This document shows positions 18,613-27,730 of a DNA stretch of 49,793 nt, piece after piece. The notes beneath the pieces were generated by a model. The model worked only from the letters and a program-made list of their open reading frames with translations. It had not been told where the DNA came from and did not search any database. Positions within the stretch are counted from its first letter, which is position 1. The number at the start of each line of letters is the position of its first letter. Origin of the DNA: an uncultured Bacteroidales bacterium (GTDB lineage Bacteria; Bacteroidota; Bacteroidia; Bacteroidales; UBA932); assembly GCA_934725285.1 (NCBI GenBank), contig CAKVBK010000002.1, positions 1 through 49,793 of the forward strand, in the 5' to 3' direction. Position numbers and translations under genes: made by a program.

Positions 18613-20184
18613 TTATTTGACCGTGACTTCAGTCACTTTCAACCATTTGTCTGCGGAAAGTTCGCCTCTTGCGGCAAGTTCGATCGCAGGGATGTTGTCA
18701 TTTTCCGTGTTGACGATGGCGACGGCCCAGACATATTCACCTGCAGGAACCTTGACAGTGAAGTCAGTCTTGTAGTCGAAAGATTTAGAGCCGGTCCACA
18801 CTGAAGGCTCACAATTCTCATCCACCTGAACCTGAACGGCTTTGCCGCTCTTGTCAAGCAGCGCGAACGCCACTTTGTAACGATAGTTCCACTGAGGGAT
18901 ATTGTTCGGGAAATAACCCCATCCTATGTTTTTCCAACGATGCGCGAGAGGCACTTTCGCACCCGACGAAACGGATTCCGGAACACTCACCTGCTCGGGA
19001 TAGATCCTGTACCCTCCTTCAGCGATGAATTGCTGGACAAGGGAGAATGCATCCTCGAACCAAGAGGTGGTCTCGTCCCCGACACGGAAGTCCATCATAT
19101 TGACCTTGGCGACCTTGCAGTCGTCATACTCACCTTGACGGACATCCTCAGGATGGCCTTTGCGATAGCCTCTGGAATCATTCCAGTAACTATGCTGGTT
19201 CACAATCCAGCCTCCCTCCATTATTATCGGACGCTTGTACATCCAAGTGGCAGCATAGGCGCGCTCCCAGTCCCTGTAATAGTCAGACATTCCGAACGCG
19301 TCTTGTCTGAGGCTGTAGCCTTTGCTGACAGCGAGGTTAAGCAATTTCTCACTGTTAGGGTTGGCCGAGCCATCGCTTGCGGGATGGCCTATCACCCTAT
19401 GATAATTGATCGCAAGAGGCACCTTCGTGAAGTTTTTCGAGTACACGTCCGTGATCCAGTCCATCACCTCGTACTTTAGGCGTTCGGTGTTCTCTGTGAC
19501 AGCATTGCCGTTCTCATAGACAACGTTGTGTCCCTCACCCCATTTTCCAAGACCGTAGGCATCGATGAAAGCGGTGGTCTCGGGATCATTGAAGTCCTTT
19601 GCAAGTTCCTCGATGAATTTCTCGTAGTACCGCTGAAAGACCGGATCCTGCGGGTAAGGAGTCTTCCTCAAAGGATATTTGGCATTCTCCAGCCAATACG
19701 TGGCCCCGTTATCGAACACGAAAGAAGGCGTGTTCTCCCCTTGGTCGCGTCCGTCCACCACCACACGGAAGGCGATCGGCAGTCCCCTGTCAAGGGCACC
19801 GTGGATCATCTTGTACAGCTTGGTCGAAGGGTCACGCCACGCATACAAACCTTCGGAAGGATTGAACGTCCTCCAATTTGTCCTGATATAGCAGGCGGAC
19901 GCATAGTCACGTACACGGACATTCTTTCCCAATTCGGACACGTAGATCTCCCTGTCCCAGTACGAAGGATCGCCTGATCCGCTCCCATACATCACCCAAC
20001 CGTTGAGAGGGTTATGCAGGACGGTCTTCTTGTCGACATTGAACTTGACCACCGTCAATTCCGACCGAGTGTCGTCATCGCCGGAACCTCCCGCAGGCTC
20101 CTTCGAGCAACTGCACAAAGAGCACAGCGCCAAAAGCGCCGTGCCCATTGCCACAGTACCTGAAAATATGTTTTTCAGATTCAT
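18613..20184 (-). CDS. DUF4832-type lipoprotein, candidate glycosidase (paralogue 2)
   Basis: The product is 523 residues with a lipoprotein signal peptide; the lipid Cys is at 24 or 26 in SLCSCSK. It shares its whole length with its neighbours: NPLNGWVMYG, FNPSEGLYAW, VVVDGRDQGENTP, TPYPQDPVFQ, INYHRV and GHPEDVRQGE. The putative catalytic glutamates are Glu217 in GLGKWGEGH and Glu323 in IIMEGGW. It is clearly closer to the module fused to GH3 (26282-30235) than to paralogue 1. It lies between the SusE-like gene and paralogue 1, with gaps of about 10 and 6 bases, so it is co-transcribed and probably sits on the outer membrane with the Sus proteins. Confidence 0.75.
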   Translation of the reverse strand: MNLKNIFSGTVAMGTALLALCSLCSCSKEPAGGSGDDDTRSELTVVKFNVDKKTVLHNPLNGWVMYGSGSGDPSYWDREIYVSELGKNVRVRDYASACYIRTNWRTFNPSEGLYAWRDPSTKLYKMIHGALDRGLPIAFRVVVDGRDQGENTPSFVFDNGATYWLENAKYPLRKTPYPQDPVFQRYYEKFIEELAKDFNDPETTAFIDAYGLGKWGEGHNVVYENGNAVTENTERLKYEVMDWITDVYSKNFTKVPLAINYHRVIGHPASDGSANPNSEKLLNLAVSKGYSLRQDAFGMSDYYRDWERAYAATWMYKRPIIMEGGWIVNQHSYWNDSRGYRKGHPEDVRQGEYDDCKVAKVNMMDFRVGDETTSWFEDAFSLVQQFIAEGGYRIYPEQVSVPESVSSGAKVPLAHRWKNIGWGYFPNNIPQWNYRYKVAFALLDKSGKAVQVQVDENCEPSVWTGSKSFDYKTDFTVKVPAGEYVWAVAIVNTENDNIPAIELAARGELSADKWLKVTEVTVK

Positions 20185-20194
20185 ATTCCAAATA

Positions 20195-21475
20195 TTACTC
20201 GCCTCGCTTTTCCATCCATATCCTCATATTCCGCAGGTCGAATATGATGAAGTTCGTACCGCTTGGAACCTTGAAGTAGTTTCCACGGAGGTGTGAACCA
20301 CCTTCCATATCCATCCACTTGCCCAGCGTCACGCTCTGGTCATAATTCGTGCCGGTCCACACAGGAGCGAATACGTATGAGTTGTTGGTATTGTAAGGAT
20401 TGCCATCATTGAATCCATCAACCTTGAGGCTGGAGATGATGGCGAAGTCGGTACGTCCTGAGCCAAGCACATTACCGGTATAGACAAGGATCTGAGGATC
20501 TGCGAGAGAGACGGTGCACTTGAGGTCCTTACCTGCGGCGGCCCAACCCACGGACTCTCCACGTCCATAGATCTTATCGACTGTTGTTGTGATGGTCGCG
20601 TGACCATTGTCACCATCTGTAGGTGTCTTATGGTTAGGCTGCCAAGTCACCGTGAACGGCTTGAGGTCAGTCGCTGGAGAATAGATGGTGGCTTTCGCGG
20701 TCTTCATGTCAACAACGACACGATACTGTCCGGCGGAAGTGATGTTCCAGGCGAACGGAGTCTCGGTCATCGTGATGTCAACGGCCTGGCCATCCTTCAG
20801 AGCGGTGGATCCATCCTTAGGGGCAATATAGTATCTTGCGCCTTCGTACTCAACCGGGAGCTGCAGGTCACCGATGGTAAGGTCACCGAGCCAAGCGAAC
20901 TGGAACTCGTTCTCCAAAGTCCTGGAGATTTCCTCCTCATCCACCGCGGTGCCGCCCACGAACATCTTGTCGGCATCGAACACGGTAACCTTGATAGGGG
21001 TCACAACAACCTGTATGGTACGTACTTCCGGCATCTCGAATGTAGAGCCACCTTCCCACTGCGCGGTGACACGGAACTCAAGGGTGAACTGCTTGTTCAC
21101 AGGAAGCCCCCATCTTTCGGTGGCCCAGGTGTTGAGCTGCTCCACCGTGAAACTCTGGCTGAACTCACCCGGATCCATATCTGTACGGATCACGGTCTTT
21201 GAGCCGAAGTTGTTTCCGAGGACATCGAGTTTTGTCTCGTATGAGATCATATAGTCATCTCCCATATTCCTGGCCTCGGTCCAGCTGAAGGTGACAGCGT
21301 CTTTCTTAAGGTTTTCCTCAAGAAGAACAACATCTTCCGAAGATGCCGTCAGTGTGAGGTTCTCGTCCACCGGATCGATGTCGTGATCCATCGGATCCCA
21401 TTGGCAGGACATAGCGACCGCCGCAACGGCAAGCATTGACAATGCCTTATTCATATATTTCATAACTATCATCAA
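20195..21475 (-). CDS. SusE-like outer-membrane glycan-binding lipoprotein
   Basis: The product is 426 residues; the start may be the ATG at 21475 or 21463. The lipobox AMSC is followed by QWDPMDHD. The N-terminal part (FSWTEARNM, SYETKLDVLG) matches the SusE N-terminal immunoglobulin-like domain (PF14292). Later domains are beta-rich, with a repeated pattern of the SusE/SusF kind (FAWLGDL, ARYYIAPKDG, FAWNITSAGQYRVVVD). Its place directly after susD is the normal one for this surface glycan-binding protein. It would hold the polymer near the SusCD importer. It is larger than many SusE proteins, in line with several C-terminal binding domains. Confidence 0.85.
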   Translation of the reverse strand: MMIVMKYMNKALSMLAVAAVAMSCQWDPMDHDIDPVDENLTLTASSEDVVLLEENLKKDAVTFSWTEARNMGDDYMISYETKLDVLGNNFGSKTVIRTDMDPGEFSQSFTVEQLNTWATERWGLPVNKQFTLEFRVTAQWEGGSTFEMPEVRTIQVVVTPIKVTVFDADKMFVGGTAVDEEEISRTLENEFQFAWLGDLTIGDLQLPVEYEGARYYIAPKDGSTALKDGQAVDITMTETPFAWNITSAGQYRVVVDMKTAKATIYSPATDLKPFTVTWQPNHKTPTDGDNGHATITTTVDKIYGRGESVGWAAAGKDLKCTVSLADPQILVYTGNVLGSGRTDFAIISSLKVDGFNDGNPYNTNNSYVFAPVWTGTNYDQSVTLGKWMDMEGGSHLRGNYFKVPSGTNFIIFDLRNMRIWMEKRGE

Positions 21476-21495
21476 TTAATTAAAAATATAATCCA

Positions 21496-23205
21496 TTAAT
21501 ATCCTGGGTTCTGAGGGAACTCGCTGCCTCTGTTGGCATCGAGGATCTCCTGAGGAACAGGCCAAAGGGTGAAGTGCTCATCAAACTGATCCGCGATTGT
21601 CGGATTGTACTTCTTCACACGGGCGACAAACACATCGGCTCCCATTCTCTCAAGGGTGAACCGACGGCTCTCCTCGCCGACCATCTCACGGATACGCTCA
21701 TCAAGAAGCTCGTCCACAGTAACTTCCGAGGCTTCAAGGTTTCTCACCTTGGCTCTCTTTCTGATGACGTTGAGAGCATCGGCCGCCTTCTGCGTGTCAC
21801 CCATTCCAAGATAGGCCTCCGCTAGATGAAGGTAGGTCTCGCCAAGACGACACTTCATACGGTCTTTGTAGGAACCGGTAAGCTGGAGGTTGTCCTCCTT
21901 TCCGAAGAAGAACTTGGTGAGCGCAGGGAAGAGCTGGCCTGTTGACCAAGTCTTGTCGGTTATCTCACACTTCTTGCCGAGGGACGCTGTGATGAGAGGG
22001 TTGTTGTAGTACCAGTCTCTCTTTATGCTATACTTGGAGTTACGCATATCCCCATCCTCGAAAATACCGTTCTCGGACGCTCCGGACACAGCGCAGTCGT
22101 CAAGTGTGGCGCTGGTGTTCTTCGTACCGATCCACCATTTCATAGGAGAGATCTGCGCGAGTCCTCGTCCGCCAAGCGAGTCCGCAAGTGCGAAACCATT
22201 GATGGCGAAGTACTGAGGATTCCACGCGCGGCGTGTCCAATCATCGGAATTAGTACCACCGCCGACCGTCTTGTACTCGAACTGCATAACCCAGATGCTC
22301 TCGGTGTTGCCGCTGGTGCGGTTCTGATTGTTCTCGATGAACATATCGCTGAAAGCGTCTCCCTTCTCATTCTTGCTTGCGCCGAAGCGTGTGGTGTTGA
22401 GGGCGAAGTATTTGCTGTCGATAACCTTGTTGGCGCACTTGGCGGCCTCCTCGAAGCAGGTCTTGTCATTCGTCAGGTGCCCCTGGAAGTTGTACATCTC
22501 GCTGAGGAGGTGATAGGCTGCCCAGCAGGTGAGTTTTCCGGTCTTCACCTTGTCCGGATCAGTAGGAAGGTTCTCGGCAGCGTATGTGAAGTCATCTATG
22601 ATGTGCTTGAGGACTTCCTCCTTAGGATCTCTTGTGAAGGAGAGCTTGAAAGGATTCTCGATGGTCTCCACCCACGGAACGTCACCATAAAGATAGACAA
22701 GTGATCTGTAGGCATAAGCGCGGAAGAACCTCGCGGTGGCGATAGCGATCTGCTTGTCCTCAGGATAGTCCCAGTTGATGTTCTTCTCCGCATAGATAAG
22801 GATCTCGTTGGCGGAAGCGATGAGGTTGTAGGACCAGTTCCAGTAAGACCTCACGAAACGCGTGGCCGATGTGAGAGTAAGGTCTGCGAACGGAGTAAGG
22901 GAGCCATCCTTGGCACCATTCTGGTCAACGATGTCAGTGGCGATCTGGAGAGCCTCATAGGCACAGGCCGCACCGTGCATGTAAGCGCCGTTCTCACCCC
23001 AGGTGTTGTACTCTGAACGGGCGATGGAATACAAACCGTTGCATCCGGTCTCGAATCCCATTGAACTTGTGTATGTGTTGTCCGGAGCGAGAGAACTCTT
23101 GAGATCCTCATCAAGAAATCCGCTGCAGGAAGCCAGAGCCGTCACCGCGATGGCGGCGAGGCCGGACTTTAATATATTCGTTTTCATATTTCTGATAATA
23201 TTCAT
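21496..23205 (-). CDS. susD: SusD/RagB-family outer-membrane glycan-binding lipoprotein
   Basis: The product is 569 residues. The lipobox LASC precedes SGFLDEDL, the usual SusD beginning. Helical TPR-like segments (ATARFFRAYAYRSLVYLYGDVPWV, seen around residues 155-180) and the C-terminal AEAYLGMGDTQKAADALNVIRKR region are typical, and the protein ends with FPQNPGY. It forms the lid on the SusC transporter and binds glycan at the cell surface. The ATG at 23205 lies one base after the susC stop; an in-frame ATG at 23187 (MKTNIL) gives a more classic signal peptide. Confidence 0.95.
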   Translation of the reverse strand: MNIIRNMKTNILKSGLAAIAVTALASCSGFLDEDLKSSLAPDNTYTSSMGFETGCNGLYSIARSEYNTWGENGAYMHGAACAYEALQIATDIVDQNGAKDGSLTPFADLTLTSATRFVRSYWNWSYNLIASANEILIYAEKNINWDYPEDKQIAIATARFFRAYAYRSLVYLYGDVPWVETIENPFKLSFTRDPKEEVLKHIIDDFTYAAENLPTDPDKVKTGKLTCWAAYHLLSEMYNFQGHLTNDKTCFEEAAKCANKVIDSKYFALNTTRFGASKNEKGDAFSDMFIENNQNRTSGNTESIWVMQFEYKTVGGGTNSDDWTRRAWNPQYFAINGFALADSLGGRGLAQISPMKWWIGTKNTSATLDDCAVSGASENGIFEDGDMRNSKYSIKRDWYYNNPLITASLGKKCEITDKTWSTGQLFPALTKFFFGKEDNLQLTGSYKDRMKCRLGETYLHLAEAYLGMGDTQKAADALNVIRKRAKVRNLEASEVTVDELLDERIREMVGEESRRFTLERMGADVFVARVKKYNPTIADQFDEHFTLWPVPQEILDANRGSEFPQNPGY

Positions 23206-23206
23206 A

Positions 23207-26200
23207 TTAGAATGTTACTGTGAGTCCAAGCATATAAGAACGTGCTGTCGGGTATGACGCGAACCAAGTGTTGTCATAGTTGAGCATCTGGCGCATATTG
23301 GAGATGACGCCTACATTGTTAACGCTGACATTCACATCTACAGCACTGAGGTGAAGTGCCTGCGTGGCCTTCTTAGGGATCTTGTAGCCGAGGGTCACAT
23401 TCTTGAGTGAGACATAGCTCATCTTCTTGTAGAATCCGTGGCTGAATCTGTTCACGTAGCCAGGAGACGTGTACTCCGCGTCAGGTGTCTCCGGAGTCCA
23501 GTATTTAGCTCCGTGAATATAGTTGCCTGAGCCGAATGCCCACGAACCGATGTTGGCCACATTGTCGCTCATCCAAGTACCGAACTTGCCGTTGAGGAGG
23601 AAGGAGAAATAGAAATCCTTGTACTGGAATCTGTTGCCCATCGACATCGTGAAGCTTGGCCTTGTGCTTCCGATGATGACACGGTCATCAGTAGAGATGA
23701 CACCGTCACCGTTTGCATCGTAAAGCTTGGCGTCGCCAGGCTGTGCGCCGGTCTGGTGCACCTTTGTGTTGCCATCCTCGTCAGTGAATGTGAACTCGTC
23801 ACCTTCCTGCCAGAGGCCCACAATCCTGTAGTCATAGTACACCGAAAGCGGCTTGCCGATGAACCATTTGTTGTTCACGTCATCCAGACCGTCACCACGA
23901 AGCTCGACGATCTTGTCCCTGTTGAGGAAGAAGCTGAAGTCTGTGTTCCATGTGAAGTTCTGCTTTCTGATATTGACAGTGTTCAATGAAAGCTCGACAC
24001 CCTTGTTCTGTGTCTCGCCGACATTGTCCCAGATCTTGTTGTATCCGTTCATTATCGGCACGGTACGGGTCATCAGAAGATCCTTGGTGTTGGAGATGTA
24101 GGCATCAATGGAACCACCGAGCCTTCCGCGGAAGAACAGGAAGTCGAAACCAAGGTTGGCCGTGTAAGTGGTCTCCCACTTTAGGTTCGGATTACCGATT
24201 CCATCCGAAGGAAGATAGGCGGAATTCACCGCGGACGAGCCGTCGCCATAGATGTACTTCACACCGTTGGTCGCATAAAGACGGTCAAGGGTCTGGTACC
24301 TTGAGATAGCATTGTTACCGTTGGCGCCATAGGAGAGACGGATCTTGAGCATATCGACTTTGTCGGTGTTGTCCTTGATGAAGCTCTCCTCTGACATATT
24401 CCACGCCACGGCGGCCGAAGGGAAGAAGCCGAACTTGTTGTTGGCTCCGAACACTGAGGCACCATCGGCGCGGCCTGTCAAAGTGAGCAGGTACTTGCCC
24501 GCGTAGCTGTAGTTGAGACGGAGCATGTATGACATCATACTCTCCTTCCAGTAGCCGGAACCGATGGTGACATTCTTCTCTGCACCGTCCATCTTGTAGA
24601 AGCTGGAGTCATCGTTGACAAAGCATTCGCCGTTCTGCGAGGCTGAGATGTTGGACTTCTCCTGGACAGAGAACAGTCCTGTGGCGTCAAAATGATGTTT
24701 GCCGAAAGTCCTGTCATACTTGAGGATGTTCTCCCAAGTGTAGTCTGTAGTGTGGCTGTTGCTGATAGAGGCCTTTCCGTCAACTTTCTTGCCTGTAACG
24801 GTATTGCGGCCGTAATATGTGCCGGTGAAACTGTTGCGGTAGTTGTAGCCGAACTGAGACTTGAACGTAAGGCCATTCACAGGCAATTTGACTTCTACGA
24901 AACCATTTAGAAGGATATTGCGGCCGGTGCTCTTCTGGTCAGCATTGACATCCTTCATTGGGTTGGGAAGGTTGCTGTAGTCCATCGGTTCCTCGTAGTA
25001 AGCGCCGGTCTCGTCCTTATAGATACCGTAAGGAGACTGCTTGATCGCGTGCTCAAGATTAGGGGTCACTCCACCGGACTCACGGTTCACGAACTGAGTG
25101 GTGATTCCGACGGTAAGCCAGTTGTTAAGCACCTGGTTGATGTTCGCGTACGCGCTCACACGGTCATAGTTGGAGTTGTACACCACTCCAGGGTTGTGCA
25201 GATAGGAGACAGAAGCCATATACTGCGTCTTCTCGGTACCGCCCGAGAATGACAGTTGGTGATCCATATTGAACACCGTGCGGAAAACATAGTCCTGCCA
25301 GTCATTGGTGATTCCGAGAGCGTAGTTCTGCTTCTCCGAAGCGCTGATGACCTGTCCCGCAAGCGGATCGAGATCTTCACCGGTAAGCTGCTTGGTGCCC
25401 AGGCGGCCCATATCCTGCTTGAAGCGGATGTACTCGTTAGGTCCCATAACCTGGATTCTCTGCATAGGTTGAGAGACACTTAGACGGGTCTTGTAGGTAA
25501 CCGACATCGTGCCTTCCTTGCCTTTCTTTGTCTGGATAAGGATGACACCGTTGGAACCACGGGAACCATAAATCGCAACTGAGGAGGCATCCTTGAGGAC
25601 GGTTATGCTCTCGACTATGTCCGGATCGATGTCAGCGAGGCCACCCTCATAAGGGATACCGTCAAGGACCACCAAAGGGCTGTTCGTGGCTGACAACGAA
25701 TTCTGTCCACGGATAAGAAGAGACTGGTTGGAGCCAGGAGCCTCGGACGATGTGGTGATGGTCAGACCGGCGACCTGACCTGAGATGCGGTCCATAAGGT
25801 TGCCTGTGGAAACCATGCCGAGAGTTTCCTGATTTACCACTGACAGACCTCCCGTGAGGTCTTTCATCTTCTGTGAGCCATAGCCGATGACCACGGCGTC
25901 GTCCAGATTGAAGGAGTCAAGCACAAGCTTGACATTGATGACGGAAGAATTACCGACGACAACCTCTTGCTCCTTGTAGCCAAGGCAAGAGTAAACAAGC
26001 GCAGAAGATGTCTGGGCACCGATGCTGTAGGCTCCGTTGTCATCCGTGACAGTCGCGTCCTTTGTGCTGCCGCTCTTCACATAAACAACGACCCCTGACA
26101 AAGGAGTGCCGCTCTCATCGACGACATTTCCGCTGATTCTCAGATTTTTGTTCTGGGCCGACGCATTGAATGACATCGCCGTCACAAAACCGAGAGCCGC

Positions 26201-26230
26201 CAATAAGGCTGTTCTGATTACTTTAATCAT
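23207..26230 (-). CDS. susC: SusC/RagA-family TonB-dependent transporter
   Basis: The product is 1007 residues. A signal peptide ends at NASAQ, then a carboxypeptidase-D-like beta-sandwich (about 30-105), a plug domain starting DDAVVIGYGSQ, and a 22-strand barrel ending in the aromatic LGLTVTF. The plug carries the SusC signature segment GSRGSNGVILIQTKKG. There is no N-terminal STN domain, so it is a plain importer and not a sigma/anti-sigma transducer. It imports oligosaccharides across the outer membrane using TonB. The leader between it and the GH3 fusion (26231-26281) is AT-rich and has a 7-base inverted repeat (26238-26244, 26266-26272). Confidence 0.96.
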   Translation of the reverse strand: MIKVIRTALLAALGFVTAMSFNASAQNKNLRISGNVVDESGTPLSGVVVYVKSGSTKDATVTDDNGAYSIGAQTSSALVYSCLGYKEQEVVVGNSSVINVKLVLDSFNLDDAVVIGYGSQKMKDLTGGLSVVNQETLGMVSTGNLMDRISGQVAGLTITTSSEAPGSNQSLLIRGQNSLSATNSPLVVLDGIPYEGGLADIDPDIVESITVLKDASSVAIYGSRGSNGVILIQTKKGKEGTMSVTYKTRLSVSQPMQRIQVMGPNEYIRFKQDMGRLGTKQLTGEDLDPLAGQVISASEKQNYALGITNDWQDYVFRTVFNMDHQLSFSGGTEKTQYMASVSYLHNPGVVYNSNYDRVSAYANINQVLNNWLTVGITTQFVNRESGGVTPNLEHAIKQSPYGIYKDETGAYYEEPMDYSNLPNPMKDVNADQKSTGRNILLNGFVEVKLPVNGLTFKSQFGYNYRNSFTGTYYGRNTVTGKKVDGKASISNSHTTDYTWENILKYDRTFGKHHFDATGLFSVQEKSNISASQNGECFVNDDSSFYKMDGAEKNVTIGSGYWKESMMSYMLRLNYSYAGKYLLTLTGRADGASVFGANNKFGFFPSAAVAWNMSEESFIKDNTDKVDMLKIRLSYGANGNNAISRYQTLDRLYATNGVKYIYGDGSSAVNSAYLPSDGIGNPNLKWETTYTANLGFDFLFFRGRLGGSIDAYISNTKDLLMTRTVPIMNGYNKIWDNVGETQNKGVELSLNTVNIRKQNFTWNTDFSFFLNRDKIVELRGDGLDDVNNKWFIGKPLSVYYDYRIVGLWQEGDEFTFTDEDGNTKVHQTGAQPGDAKLYDANGDGVISTDDRVIIGSTRPSFTMSMGNRFQYKDFYFSFLLNGKFGTWMSDNVANIGSWAFGSGNYIHGAKYWTPETPDAEYTSPGYVNRFSHGFYKKMSYVSLKNVTLGYKIPKKATQALHLSAVDVNVSVNNVGVISNMRQMLNYDNTWFASYPTARSYMLGLTVTF

Positions 26231-26281
26231 AATCGAAAATAGTTTTTGTTATTAATCAGTTATTTAACTATTGATATATTC

Positions 26282-27730
26282 TTACCTGATGGTCACCTTG
26301 GCGACTTTCAGCCAGCCGTCCTTCGTAAGGGAAGCGGTGTCAACCGCCATATTCAGACCCGGGATATTGCCTTTTTCCGTGTCGGATATCGCGACAGCCC
26401 AGCAGTAGTTTCCCGGAGCCACCCCCTCAAGCGAGACACGAAGACTGTAACCGGCAGGCTTGTTCCGCATCCAATCAGAAGGCTCCGCCTTGGTGTCAAC
26501 GAAGATCCTGATGACATTTCCGTCCTCGGCTATGAGGGCGAAAGAAGGTTTGAACCTGTGGTTCCACTGCCTGATGTTGTTCGGACAGTAACCCCATCCC
26601 ATATTTTCCCAAGTATGTGTCAACGTCAAGATCTCCCCGGTTCTTGCCTCACATGGAACCACAACTTGAGCGGGATAAAGCCTGTATCCGCCGTGACGGA
26701 TGAACCTCTCCACCAGATCGATGTTTTGGAACCAGGACTCAGTCTCGTTCCCCACACGGAAGTCCATCATATTCACGCACGCCTCCTCGGCCGCTTCCAT
26801 CTCCCCTCTCCGGACATCCTCGGGATGTCCTTCACGGTACTTTCCTGACGGGTCGATCCAATAGCGGTGATGAGCGCCTGTGATCCATCCTCCCTCCATT
26901 ATGATCGGGACCTTGAATTTCCATTTGGCAGCGAACGCTTTCTCCCATTCCTTGTAATATCCTGTCATCCCGAAGGCATCGTGACGAAGGCTGTAACCTT
27001 TTGAGATGGCGCTCTCAAGCATTCCCTCAGAATCCGGATCAGGATCGTCTTCCCAACCGTTGACAGTCTCCTCGGCAAGCACCCTATGGTAGTTCATCAC
27101 AAGAGGGACTTCCTTGAAACTCCGGGAATACAGATCCGTGATCCACTCGTACACCGGAATCTTATTTTTCTTATCGAGGTATTTCATTGAATGGGCCTCG
27201 CCCCATTTCCCGAGGCCGTAAGCATCGATGAAGTCAACCTCGTCAAATGAATCGAACCTTGAGGCGAACGCCTTGATGAACTTTGAATATTTTTCCTGAA
27301 AGACCGGATCATCAGGGTACGGAGTGTACACTTCCTTGTCGCCAAGCTTGGACGCGAATGCTTTCGCCCCGGCGTCAAGCACATACCGCGGAGTGTTCTG
27401 CCCTTGGTCACGGCCATCCACAACGATGCGGAAAGCAAGGCGAAGCCCCCTGTTACGGACCTCTGTCAAGAGCCTGTTAAGACGAGAGTCCGGATCGTTC
27501 CAGAAATATTTCCCCTCCTCCGGCTCCATTGAAGCCCAGCTGGTACGGATGTAAGCCGTACCGCACCAGTCTGTGACCCTCACTTTTCCGCCAGGGACAG
27601 CTGCCGGGAGGTCATCATAATGCTGAACCTTGCCGAAATCCGAATCCCAATTCCTTCCCATATACATAACCCAGCCGTTTAGAGGGTTCTTTACGATTGA
27701 GACAGTGTCAGGAGCGATGTTGATCACCTG
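26282..27730 (-). other. DUF4832-type module (third copy in the locus) within the GH3 fusion
   Basis: This is the C-terminal ~480 residues of the fusion. It aligns by eye over its full length with the two free lipoproteins at 17026-18606 and 18613-20184, sharing NPLNGWVMY, EPEEGKYFW, VVDGRDQGQNTP, TPYPDDPVFQ, NYHRV, DAFGM, GHPEDVR and NMMDFRVGNET. The barrel and C-terminal beta-sandwich are both present, so it is a whole module and not a remnant. Confidence 0.75.

Noticed and set aside
23207..26230. SusC as an STN-type signal transducer paired with the ECF sigma factor at 32730-33305
   Set aside because: The SusC protein goes straight from signal peptide to the carboxypeptidase-D-like domain with no STN domain, and the sigma factor has its own Dma-like partner.
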